Positions 1 to 8,500 of a DNA stretch of 64,000 nt are shown here, piece after piece. Made by a program: the position numbers and the translations under genes. This DNA is from Ostreococcus mediterraneus. Lineage: Eukaryota; Chlorophyta; Mamiellophyceae; Mamiellales; Bathycoccaceae. The notes under the pieces were generated by a model. It was not told where the DNA came from. It ran no database searches and saw only the letters and a program-made list of their open reading frames with translations. Location: the NCBI GenBank assembly GCA_012295225.1, contig WMKK01000003.1:124001-188000 (forward strand), given 5' to 3'. The number at the start of each line of letters is the position of its first letter. Position 1 is the stretch's first letter.

Positions 1-315
1 TAATTTGCGCACCAACCAGCTACGACGACGCCTCGATGAGGACGTTCCATCTTCAGACAGCTCGTGTTGCAATATATTCGTCCGCTTCAGACAAATTTCA
101 CACGTATCATCGCCCCGAGAAGTAAACCAGCGCCGCGCACAGGCGTCGTGACATGAAACACCTTTGCAATCACACGCGAAGCGCGCGGCGTCGTCGGGTG
201 CCACGGTTTCGAAACATATTCTACACGTCACCTCCGACGTCACAGATGAGGGACCGCGGTCGACATCAGCGAGCTCAATGCCGCTGTCATCGTTGACCGT
301 GACGATGGTTGGCAT
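1..315 (-). CDS. RING-CH (RINGv/MARCH-type) zinc-finger protein, 3' end beyond the window
   Basis: Frame on the minus strand from an ATG at 315 and open to base 1, so only the first 105 residues are seen. A RING-CH finger spans residues 31-75: C31-x2-C34, C48-x-C50, H56-x2-C59, W63, C72-x2-C75. This Cys4-His-Cys3 order is the RING variant of MARCH-type E3 ubiquitin ligases, which usually carry membrane segments after the finger. Any such segments would lie outside the window. After the finger comes a basic RRRR stretch. The likely role is E2-dependent ubiquitylation at a membrane. The family call is firm; substrate and location are unknown. Confidence 0.75.
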   Translation of the reverse strand, partial: MPTIVTVNDDSGIELADVDRGPSSVTSEVTCRICFETVAPDDAARFACDCKGVSCHDACARRWFTSRGDDTCEICLKRTNILQHELSEDGTSSSRRRRSWLVRKL

Positions 316-415
316 TTCATGAATGTGAGTTTGTGTGGCGTTTCATGCGAGTTCGCGCGTCACATGCCTCGACGTCGTAAATCGTTTTCATGTTACATTA
401 CAGGTACCAGGTAGT

Positions 416-1790
416 TTACTGCTGCTGCTCTTGCACCGCAGGGGATTCATCGGGCGGGGACTTTTCTTGCGGCTGATCGTCCACTTCGGGTTCGACCGCA
501 ACGGGTGCGGCAGCGGGTTCGAGTTCTGCGTTCGCGGCGGCGGGTTCGATGACTGGGACGTCAATGTTTGCCAGTCCTTGCGCCTCCAGTTGCGCCTCTG
601 CTTCGGCACGCGCCTTTAATATCGCGCGCTTCTCGCGCTCTTCAGCCATGGACTTTGCCGCCGCGGCGTTGGCTTCGACATCCTTCACCGCACGCTTGAT
701 AATCTTTGAGCAATCGTCGTGTCCCTTCTTGGCGGCGATTTGCTTCGGTGTTTTCCCCTTGGCGTCGCACGCGTGCGGGCTGGCGCCGCGCTTGAGCAAC
801 AACGCCACGGTGTCTTCGTAGCCGCCACTGCATGCGGCGTGTAATGGTGTAGCGCCCTTGGAATCGGTGCATTCAATGTCGCAGCCGTTATCGAGTAATA
901 ATTCCACGACGTCGTCGTGGCCTTTTCTCGCGGCGAGATGCAGCGCCGTGGCGCCGTTACCAGCTTTGACACTCAAATCGACGTCTGATTTGATCAAACG
1001 ACCGACGACGGCGACATGCCCTTTCGAACACGCCACGTGTAAAGCGTTATTGTCGCAATCGTCCTTGGCATACAAGTTGGCGCCATGTTTGAGCAATAAT
1101 TTAATCACGTCTGCGTGTCCCTTAGCCGCGGCGATGAGCAACGGCGTCGTCGCGTCGTCCGAAGACTTACCCTCATCCACGTTCGCACCGAGCTCAAGGA
1201 GCTCGCGGGCATCGACAAAATCACCGCTCGCCACCGCCGCGTGCAAAGCGCCCGCTTCTTTCGCGCGCGCCGCTTTCTTCTTCAACAGTTTCTTACTCGG
1301 CTCTTTATCCATGCCGAACATCTCCGCCGCAGATTTTTTAGCCTTCTCACCGTTCTCATCGCCCCCCTCGTCGTCGCTCTCGCCCGCCGCCTTGGACTTG
1401 GGCGGTGGATTATCCCAAGAGTAACTCGTCGCATATTTATTCCCCAGATTCATATCGCGCTTGGAATTCTCACCAAACGAAGGCGGAGCGTCGCCGCCGG
1501 AACCGACGCGTTCGTACGCGTTCGACGTCGATTCCCGTCGTCTCTGCTCCCGATCCCCAGAACTTTGCGTGTTCCAATCCGGCGTCGGAGGCTTCTGGTG
1601 ATTCCCCATGTGCGCAGGAGTCGCCTTGCCGTCAGCGCTCGGTAACTTCCAACCCACGGTGGCCGCCGCGACGTCCGCGGCGTCCCGCAACGACGACGTC
1701 AATCCATTCTTCAACGACTCTAAACCGAGCGATGACGACGTGTCATGCGCGTGAGGACCCTACGACAGCGATACCAAAAGATGCCGACAT
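416..1790 (-). CDS. Ankyrin-repeat protein, probable two-exon gene
   Basis: The long open frame (stop at 416) begins upstream only with TTG. A spliced start fits better: exon 1 is 1775-1790 (ATG at 1790), a 55-nt intron with donor GTATCG and acceptor TTTAG covers 1720-1774, and exon 2 is 416-1719. This gives 439 residues starting MSASFESLKNGLTSS. Residues about 165-350 hold five or six ankyrin repeats (for example GATPLHAACSGGYEDTVALL). A low-complexity charged region precedes them, and a Lys/Glu helical stretch with an acidic Pro/Ala-rich tail follows. Ankyrin repeats bind other proteins; no catalytic domain is present, so the specific role is unknown. If the intron is wrong, the first internal ATG is at 1606. 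Confidence 0.75.
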
Positions 1791-2136
1791 ATCTTTGTCA
1801 GTCAACGTCACGCGCACGAACGCGCGCGCGAGATTTTTACGTCGCGAATGAAATTCGCAAACAACACCCAATTCATGGCTCACACACAAACCCACGCGCG
1901 TCGCGCGCCCGAAGCGCGCCCAGCGCGCGCGATCGCGCGTCACGCGCGTCTCGCACTCGCGCACGCACCTTGTTCACCTCGCCCACGCGTTCGTACCCAC
2001 CCGCCCAGTTGCGAATGGATTCCATGACGATGATGAAAGAAATCTGCGCGCGGCACAGTGACGTCACTTCGCGCCGCGCCACGCGCTCCTGCGCACGCCG
2101 CCGCGCGCGCATTCGCCGCGCACGCACGCGTCGCGC
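1791..2136. promoter_or_regulatory. Divergent intergenic region, ankyrin gene / flavoprotein gene
   Basis: This 346-bp stretch separates the 5' ends of two divergent genes and should hold both promoters. It is extremely rich in GCGCGC runs, and I see no TATA-like box or convincing coding frame. Open frames through it are by-products of the CpG-rich composition. Confidence 0.4.
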
Positions 2137-3450
2137 ATGCACCGCGCGTCCGCGGTCGTACGACGCGCCATCGCGCGCGTCGCGCCGGGAAAGTCGTCGT
2201 CATCGTCGTCGACGATGCTGACGCAGCAGCGACAAAAGACGCGCGCGCACGCCTCAGTGGCCGTCGTCGGTGGCGGTTTCGCGGGCGTGGCGTGCGCGTG
2301 CGAACTCAAACGTCTTGGTATCGAGCGCGTGGTGGTGTTTGATGGCGGCCGGGCGCTGGGTGGGCGCGCGAGCGCGCGCGGCGCGAGCGACAGCGCGCGG
2401 TGGGACCACGGCGCGCGGTTCATCGAACGCGACAGCGGCGACGACACGTCGGCGTGGAATGCGTATATTGATGAAGGGTTAGTGAAAGGATATTTTAAAC
2501 CATGGACGAATGGCGCGTTCGGGGCGATTGATGCGCGCACGGGGAGGTTTGTGGAGGAATTAAAGTCAACCGGCGACCGGCTCGTGGGCGATTTGGGATT
2601 TGGCGCGACGTGCGAGGCGGCGACGAAAGATGCGGGTGTGGACGTGTTCACGAGCGCTCGCGTGGTGGGATTTGATATTGATGATAGTGACGACAACCAG
2701 GGGTGTTTTAGTGTGCGTTATAAAAGCGCAGTGCCTGGAGACGGGGACGACGCGAAGACGTCGAGCGGCTATCGCTTCGTCGTGTTGGCGGATAAGAATT
2801 TAGCCTCCGAGCGAGTGATTCGTGCGTACGGCGAGCGACCGCCGATTGAGTCGCTCAATGTTCCAGACATTGCGCGTGCGATGCAAGGCGTGGAGTCCAG
2901 GCCCGTGCTGGCGCTCATGGTGACGCTGAATCGAGAAGCTCGAGTGCCGTTTGTTGGCGCCGACGTAGACGGATGCGAGACGCTCGCTTGGATTGCAAAC
3001 GAATCGAGCAAGCCTGGGCGCGTGCGTGACACGCAGTGTTGGGTGGCGCATTCAACGGATGCATACGCTGCGTCAGTGCTTTCGCGCGCGGCGATGGATA
3101 CGCGCGTCGGGACGGCGGCGCACGAAGACTGGCTCGCGGATGCCACGTCGCGCATGAGCGAGGCTCTTCTCGACGTGTTACGCGCCGCTGAATCGGCCAA
3201 CACCACTGGTAGTGAATCTACTGATGAGATATTACCATTAGAAATCACATACGCACGCGCGCACCGATGGGGCGCGGCGTTCCCGACGTCCATTGCCAAA
3301 GGCGCAGAGTCTAAACAGTATTTACAATCCGGCGACGTGTACGCCGTCGGCGATTGGTGCGCCGAACCCAACGCGCGCGGCGCGGTGACGAGCGGTTTAG
3401 CCGCTGCCGCTGCCATCGCCCATGCATTACACGCGCGCGCAAAGCTATGA
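2137..3450 (+). CDS. Renalase-like FAD/NAD(P)-binding oxidoreductase
   Basis: 437 residues from an ATG at 2137. After a basic, Ser-rich leader of about 38 residues that could be a plastid or mitochondrial transit peptide comes a Rossmann FAD fingerprint (VAVVGGGFAGVACACELKR). A GGRA-type motif (GGRALGGRAS) follows, as in the amine-oxidase/renalase superfamily. The C-terminus has the second FAD-contacting motif (VYAVGDWCAEPNARGAVTSGLAAA). The layout matches plant renalase-like proteins, which are predicted to oxidise reduced nicotinamide isomers; that activity is inference here. The neighbours are unrelated. The family call is fairly sure, the substrate is not. Confidence 0.75.
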   Translation: MHRASAVVRRAIARVAPGKSSSSSSTMLTQQRQKTRAHASVAVVGGGFAGVACACELKRLGIERVVVFDGGRALGGRASARGASDSARWDHGARFIERDSGDDTSAWNAYIDEGLVKGYFKPWTNGAFGAIDARTGRFVEELKSTGDRLVGDLGFGATCEAATKDAGVDVFTSARVVGFDIDDSDDNQGCFSVRYKSAVPGDGDDAKTSSGYRFVVLADKNLASERVIRAYGERPPIESLNVPDIARAMQGVESRPVLALMVTLNREARVPFVGADVDGCETLAWIANESSKPGRVRDTQCWVAHSTDAYAASVLSRAAMDTRVGTAAHEDWLADATSRMSEALLDVLRAAESANTTGSESTDEILPLEITYARAHRWGAAFPTSIAKGAESKQYLQSGDVYAVGDWCAEPNARGAVTSGLAAAAAIAHALHARAKL

Positions 3451-3542
3451 TACCGATACCACCATATGTACCGGTACCGGTAGTCGTGGAATGTAGAATT
3501 TGTCACGTTGGTAGTTAAAGTTTGTCGTCGTCACTTCGCAAC

Positions 3543-4292
3543 ATGCCGCTTCGCGAAGTGCTCATTCTCTTCGGCCGTGCCCCGATCGCGGGGCAATGTA
3601 AAACACGTCTCGGTCGAGCGCTCGCATCGTTCGACGCCGCGGCAGCCATTTACCGCGAACTCGTCGCCCTCGTCGTCGCGCGCGTGCAACCGCTCTACGG
3701 CAGAGGCGCGCGAGTAGTCTTCTCGTGCGCTTCGAGCGCCGACTGCGCACAATGCGCGCGCATGCTCGAAGACACTGGGTCCAAACACGTGCCATGCGTT
3801 CGAGCGCAAGCGGATGTGGACGATTTAGGCGTGCGCATGACGGAGGCGTTGCGCGAGGCGTTCTCCGACGGCGCGGACGTCGCGTGCATCGCCGGGACAG
3901 ACATTCCAAACTTTTGTGCCGCGCACGCCGAACAGTGCTTCGCGCTATTGACACAAGGTGCCGATGTCGACTCGAGCCGAGGATGCGCCGTCGACGTGGT
4001 GTTTGGCCCAGCACGTGATGGTGGATTTTATTGCGTCGCCGCTCGACGTGGCGTAGACGAAGCGCTCCGGCGCGCTTTTGATGGCGTTCAATGGAGCACG
4101 CCGAACACGCTCGAATGCTGCCTCGCCGGTTGCGCGCGAGAGGGATTATCTGTGAATGCCACAGCGTTGCCAAGATTGCGCGACGTGGATGAATTGGAGG
4201 ATTTAGAAGAGTTTATCGCTGAAGCGAGCGAGGCTGACGTCGAATTTTTGCGCATTCGACGCTTGGCTGACATCCTACGCACCAATCGCTGA
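3543..4292 (+). CDS. DUF2064 / TIGR04282 nucleotidyl- or glycosyltransferase-like protein
   Basis: 249 residues from an ATG at 3543; an in-frame TTG upstream was not used. The N-terminus LILFGRAPIAGQCKTRLGRA is the family signature (F-x-R-x-P-x-x-G-x-x-KTRL). Further conserved blocks are GTDIPNF (equivalent to G-[ST]-D-x-P) and GPARDGGFYCVA (usually GPxxDGGY). This GT-A-like fold group is common in bacteria beside radical-SAM and selenium-related genes and occurs in some algae. Its reaction is not established. The length matches the family (about 200-250) and the frame is intact. The sense-strand gap to the flavoprotein upstream is only 92 bp. Confidence 0.8.
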   Translation: MPLREVLILFGRAPIAGQCKTRLGRALASFDAAAAIYRELVALVVARVQPLYGRGARVVFSCASSADCAQCARMLEDTGSKHVPCVRAQADVDDLGVRMTEALREAFSDGADVACIAGTDIPNFCAAHAEQCFALLTQGADVDSSRGCAVDVVFGPARDGGFYCVAARRGVDEALRRAFDGVQWSTPNTLECCLAGCAREGLSVNATALPRLRDVDELEDLEEFIAEASEADVEFLRIRRLADILRTNR

Positions 4293-4533
4293 TTGATTTC
4301 CAATATGTGTAGAAATCTTAGAAGTATAGATAGATAGCGCAAAGCATCCATGCTTTAGTCCTTTGTAGTTGTCATCGACCAAATGGTCAATTGCTCAATC
4401 GCTCGCGTCGACGCTTCATTCGCCGACTCGCGCTTCATAGCCCCTAGAACACGCGAGTGAACCCTTGCGCGCGTGGCCCTGCGTTCACACCGCCGGCTTC
4501 GTTGTATACACTGTAGCGCGTCATCGACCAATC

Positions 4534-6039
4534 ATGGACGACATCGATGTCGACGCGCTCAAAGCCATGCCCAAAGAGGAGCGCCGGGCATTGGCCAAAT
4601 TAGCCAAAGCGCTGCTCAACTGTCCAGACGACGACGAGGAGACGAAAACTGTGCTCGCAGAGGAACTTCGCAAGCGATGTGCGCGCGCGAGCGCGATGTT
4701 GGAGGCGCAAAGCCGTTCGGGAGCGCCGACGACGTCGTACGCGAAGGCAGCGGCGATGGGGTCGACTGCGCTCGGGCGTCCGCCTCCTCCGCCTCCTCCG
4801 CCTCCTCCGACGTTGTTTGGCGTGAACGCGTCGCCGTACGGCGCGGCGAATGTTTATGGTTACGAAAGTACTGCGGCGTACGATGGGATGCCATCGGTGC
4901 GGTTCGAGGGCGCGGCGGCGTACGACGCCGACGCGCCAGAGCCAAAGCGGAAGAAGACGTTGTACGAACGCGTAGAAGCCCCGACATCAAAAGAGCACGC
5001 CGCGAGAATGGATCGCGCGCACCGATTCGCCAAAGAAGCTGCGAAGTTTGCCAGCGAGGCGTCCAAGAGCGGACGGAACACGCCTACAATGCAAGAGATG
5101 AAGAAGCGCGACGCTTCGGCGGTTGGCACGAATTTGGCGTTGGAGAAAAAGTATTTCCGACTCACCGAGGCACCGTCAATGGCCACCGTGCGCCCGCCTG
5201 AAGTGCTCGTTGAGTCATTGAAATTAGTCAAGCAACGATGGACCGCGAACGGGGATTACGAGTACGTCAAAGATCAGCTCAAGTCCATCAGACAAGATTT
5301 AACTGTGCAGCACATTCGGGATGGCGAATTGGTGACGCAAGTATATCAAACGCATGCGCGCATCGCGCTCGAGTGTGCTGATCACGCCGAGTATAATCAA
5401 TGCCAGGCGGTGTTGAAATCACTTCACGCCGCCGCGCTCGAGCGCGTGATGGAGGCGAACTGCATGGATGTCGACGCTGGGAAAAAGAAATCCAAAAAGC
5501 GCTCGTTTAGCGATCGCAAGCGATCGAGCGTCGAAATCGCCTCTCTCCCAGGTGCAGATGACATCGCAGAATTCACCGCGTATCGTTTGCTTTACGCCGC
5601 CGGTGCGGGTTCGAAGAGCGAACGTAGCGAAGCTCTGCTACGAGAATTACGCGACGTCCCAAAGGCGCTGAAAACGCACCCATTTGTCACCCACGCGCTC
5701 GAAGTCTGCGAAGCCAAAGCCTCTAGCAATTTCCACCGCTTCTTCGCTTCATACGCCAAAGTCGCTCGCATGGGGGCGTATCTCATGGACATCATGGCTC
5801 CAAGCGTGCGCCATGACGCCGTACGCGCCATGATCCGCGCCTACGCGCCCACCGTCCCGGTCGATTTCGTCTCGCGCGTCCTCGGTTTTGAGACGCCCGA
5901 CGACGCGCGCGCGTACCTCATCGAACACCACTTCGCCGTCATCGATGCCGAAGACCGCATGGATTGCAAAGCCACCTCCGCTGCCATCGCCGCAAACGCC
6001 CCGCGGCGGCCTATTAGCGAAAGACTTAGTCGATTTTAA
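4534..6039 (+). CDS. SAC3/GANP-family protein (LENG8 / SAC3A-like)
   Basis: 501 residues from an ATG at 4534; the frame upstream is open only from TTG. The N-terminal half is low complexity, with a run of about ten prolines encoded by CCTCCTCCG repeats near 4785-4810 and a basic nuclear-type patch (EPKRKKTLYERV). Residues about 235-480 form the SAC3/GANP alpha-helical domain (VKQRWTANGDYEYVKDQLKSI, DLTVQHIRDGELVTQVYQTH, LYAAGAG). Proteins of this class act in mRNA processing and export, related to TREX-2. The arrangement of disordered N-terminus then SAC3 domain matches LENG8 and plant SAC3A rather than SAC3 itself. Confidence 0.85.
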   Translation: MDDIDVDALKAMPKEERRALAKLAKALLNCPDDDEETKTVLAEELRKRCARASAMLEAQSRSGAPTTSYAKAAAMGSTALGRPPPPPPPPPPTLFGVNASPYGAANVYGYESTAAYDGMPSVRFEGAAAYDADAPEPKRKKTLYERVEAPTSKEHAARMDRAHRFAKEAAKFASEASKSGRNTPTMQEMKKRDASAVGTNLALEKKYFRLTEAPSMATVRPPEVLVESLKLVKQRWTANGDYEYVKDQLKSIRQDLTVQHIRDGELVTQVYQTHARIALECADHAEYNQCQAVLKSLHAAALERVMEANCMDVDAGKKKSKKRSFSDRKRSSVEIASLPGADDIAEFTAYRLLYAAGAGSKSERSEALLRELRDVPKALKTHPFVTHALEVCEAKASSNFHRFFASYAKVARMGAYLMDIMAPSVRHDAVRAMIRAYAPTVPVDFVSRVLGFETPDDARAYLIEHHFAVIDAEDRMDCKATSAAIAANAPRRPISERLSRF

Positions 6040-6201
6040 ATAATCATTTGGCGCGCGCTTTTTTACAGCATGCTGACGAGGACATTTGGCGGAAAAGTTG
6101 TTGACGTGACTTCTCGACGCCCACGCCACGCACGCGACGACACCGCGAGCGACGCACACGCACACACACGCACACCCCTTGATTCTCTACCTCACGCACA
6201 C

Positions 6202-6552
6202 ATGTTTACGATGACGAGCGCGACGTGCGCGCCGAAGCATGCGATCGGCGCGACGCGATCGCCGATCGCGACTCAACGCTCGACGAGAACCGTCGTCGTC
6301 GCGCGCGCGGAAAAGAACGCAGGTCGCGTGACGAAAGCCTCGGAGGATTTGGCGGAAAAGTTCACCGTCGGTGGCGGTGGAGATGACGGATTTTGCGATT
6401 ACAACGACGTGAAGGAGGCAATTAAAGAATGCGAAGGTTTAGAAGGCGCCAAGTTGGAGGCGTGTTACGCCTCGTACGGATGCAACGTGGAATCCGTCAC
6501 GGATCACTACGCCAAGGCTGCGGGGATTGAACCGAAGACGGATAAGAAGTAA
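6202..6552 (+). CDS. Small predicted plastid protein with paired cysteines
   Basis: 116 residues from the ATG at 6202; another in-frame ATG at 6070 would add 44 residues with little protein-like character. Residues 1-36 look like a chloroplast transit peptide ending TRTVVVARA. The mature part is about 80 residues, rich in Gly then Glu/Lys, with four cysteines in the block FCDYNDVKEAIKECEG ... LEACYASYGCNVES. I do not recognise the family. It resembles CP12 only in small size and spaced cysteine pairs, and lacks the AWDAVEE motif, so I do not call it CP12. It may be a redox-active or partner-binding plastid protein. Confidence 0.65.
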   Translation: MFTMTSATCAPKHAIGATRSPIATQRSTRTVVVARAEKNAGRVTKASEDLAEKFTVGGGGDDGFCDYNDVKEAIKECEGLEGAKLEACYASYGCNVESVTDHYAKAAGIEPKTDKK

Positions 6553-6619
6553 AACCTACTTCTCATCTTTCTGCTCGAGGCGGCGGCGAAGAAATGCGCG
6601 AAATTGTAATGTATATTTA

Positions 6620-8161
6620 CTACTTAAAGAAGCACATTTTTCCGTGGTGCATCAACGCGCGGTAGAAGAATTTTTCTTGGAGCAGCACGCGAGAGAGCTC
6701 GCGGTCTCTTGTTGTGGATCCTGGAACGGCAACCATGTGCGCATAGCCTTGGGCGCTGTTGTACCAATCGATGGGCACACCCGGTTGACCGTATACGTCC
6801 ACGCGCGTGCACCGGTTGGAGCGAATGAGCATGAGTAAAGAAATAAACGCCGGCGACGGATCACCGCGATAACCCCAGCCAATGACGTTCGATCCGAGTT
6901 CGGTATCGGCAGATAATGAATCGTGAATGAGACGACCGACGGCGCGGGCGTTTTCATAGCTCTGCTTGTCGAGGTCGACGGTAATTTCATCCAACGGCCC
7001 GTCGCTCGAGAGGCGGGTAAATTTGCAATACTTCTTTTCGGTGTTCATCGAGCAATACACAGCGGTGTCGTGATTGTCGATCGCCGAAGCGAAACGACTC
7101 ACTGTACGATCGTAGCGCTCACCCGTCTTCGGATTGTACTCAGCCTCAGTCGTCCACGCGCACGTGCCCATGCTCTTTGGCGCGCCTCCAAGCGAAGGCA
7201 ATTTTGCAGCATCGTACTTTGTTCGAGGATCCTTAGTGTACTTGATCAATACTTCCGATAACCGTTTGAGCTCTTCGGGGCTAGAGTTTTCGTTCACCAC
7301 TGCTGCGGCATCCGCCTTGAGCGCGCGAGCGAGCAAATCTTGCGCCATATCCGCGCACTGCATCGTCTTAAATTGACACCTCGCATCGTAGCCGGTAATG
7401 TTTGCTATGTGATACAACATTTTGTTCTCCGTCGTCGCCGTGCGCATCCACTCATCGCGCAATAAATCCATACCTTGAATGAGCAACGGATTTTGAAACT
7501 TGAATCGACGCACCATGCCTCCAGTGCTCTCCGTAAACTTGGTCAACGATGACGTCAACGCCGCATTCTTGTTTGCAATCGGTGCTTCGTCTTCATTCGT
7601 CAATAACTTTCGCCCCTTCACCTGCGGATTCGTCTTGCCCGTCTTATCTTCTAAAATCTTCAACTCTTCTTCTTCAGTTTCAATCTGCACTTCTAAGTCT
7701 TTCTCTGCCTCCTTCATTTCAACCTTGGCTTCGGCGAGTTCCTCCTTCACTTCCTTCACCTCCTCGAGCTCGTCCTCAGTTTTAATCAACGACGTCGTCT
7801 TCGCATCCTTGGTTAAATAAAATGCCCGCTCGCCATTGATTTCATGCAACTCCAATCCCGGAATCACAGCCGTTGGGGATACGCGCGGACTCAAGCACTG
7901 CCTAGGCACGTCGAGCGCCGCCCAGCGCCGCGTGGCGTCTGGCGTCGGCGCGTTCTCCAACCCAGTGCGCACCGCTACGCGACCGTGCGCGCTTGACACA
8001 TACGAGCGCGTACCACGCTTAGGCGCACTCGGTGTCGTCATCGCCGCGATGCACAGTGCGAGGACGAACACGAACGACACGCTCCCGACGACAAACGCCG
8101 CGGGATCGCGCGACCAAGAAAACCGCGCCGCGAAACCATCCAACGTCGACCTCCTCGACAT
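6620..8161 (-). CDS. Type II membrane protein, GT29 sialyltransferase-like
   Basis: 513 residues from the ATG at 8161; the upstream in-frame GTG was rejected. A short cytosolic tail precedes one membrane anchor (about residues 24-42, FVVGSVSFVFVLALCIAAM), a typical Golgi type II layout. A Glu/Lys-rich predicted coiled-coil stem (about 125-180) follows. The C-terminal domain has features like GT29 sialylmotifs: MGTCAW with ASAIDNHDTAVYC (L-motif-like), PAFISLLMLIRSNRCTRVDVYGQ (S-motif-like) and a final QEKFFYRALMHHGKMCFF block. It probably transfers a sialic-acid-like or other sugar onto Golgi glycans. The family call is by eye and moderate; the donor sugar is unknown. Confidence 0.6.
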   Translation of the reverse strand: MSRRSTLDGFAARFSWSRDPAAFVVGSVSFVFVLALCIAAMTTPSAPKRGTRSYVSSAHGRVAVRTGLENAPTPDATRRWAALDVPRQCLSPRVSPTAVIPGLELHEINGERAFYLTKDAKTTSLIKTEDELEEVKEVKEELAEAKVEMKEAEKDLEVQIETEEEELKILEDKTGKTNPQVKGRKLLTNEDEAPIANKNAALTSSLTKFTESTGGMVRRFKFQNPLLIQGMDLLRDEWMRTATTENKMLYHIANITGYDARCQFKTMQCADMAQDLLARALKADAAAVVNENSSPEELKRLSEVLIKYTKDPRTKYDAAKLPSLGGAPKSMGTCAWTTEAEYNPKTGERYDRTVSRFASAIDNHDTAVYCSMNTEKKYCKFTRLSSDGPLDEITVDLDKQSYENARAVGRLIHDSLSADTELGSNVIGWGYRGDPSPAFISLLMLIRSNRCTRVDVYGQPGVPIDWYNSAQGYAHMVAVPGSTTRDRELSRVLLQEKFFYRALMHHGKMCFFK

Positions 8162-8500
8162 CGCCGCCCGCTTCGGCGCCGCGCTCACCGGTGAACCATC
8201 CACCTCTATGCGTTCCTGCGCATGTGCGACGATAGCGAACACTCTCACGTCAGTTTCACGCGCGCGAACGACGAGATTATCACTCGCAGCGCGTCATCAA
8301 TAATCAATAATCAATCGCCTCGTGCCGTCACGCGACGACCGATCGCACGTCTCTCGCGCGCACCTCATCGTATGCGGTCGGTTCGCCCTCGTCGTCGCTC
8401 GCGGCGCCCATGGTCGCGCGCGACGCGGCGGATAATGACGTGAGCTCGTCGCTTCGCTGTGCGGCGCACCAACACCCTCATTCGCTGACGCTGGCTGACG
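8162..8500. promoter_or_regulatory. Divergent promoter region with ATCAATA heptamers
   Basis: A 339-bp spacer between the divergent GT29-like and hydrolase genes. At 8296-8316 there are three tandem heptamers (ATCAATA, ATCAATA, ATCAATC). They form an AT-rich island in GC-rich DNA and are the best candidate core or binding site. Nothing coding is supported here. Confidence 0.45.

Noticed and set aside
6202-6552. Calling the small plastid protein CP12
   Set aside because: Cysteine pairs and size are suggestive, but the AWDAVEE core and C-terminal CxxxPETDEC motif are absent.
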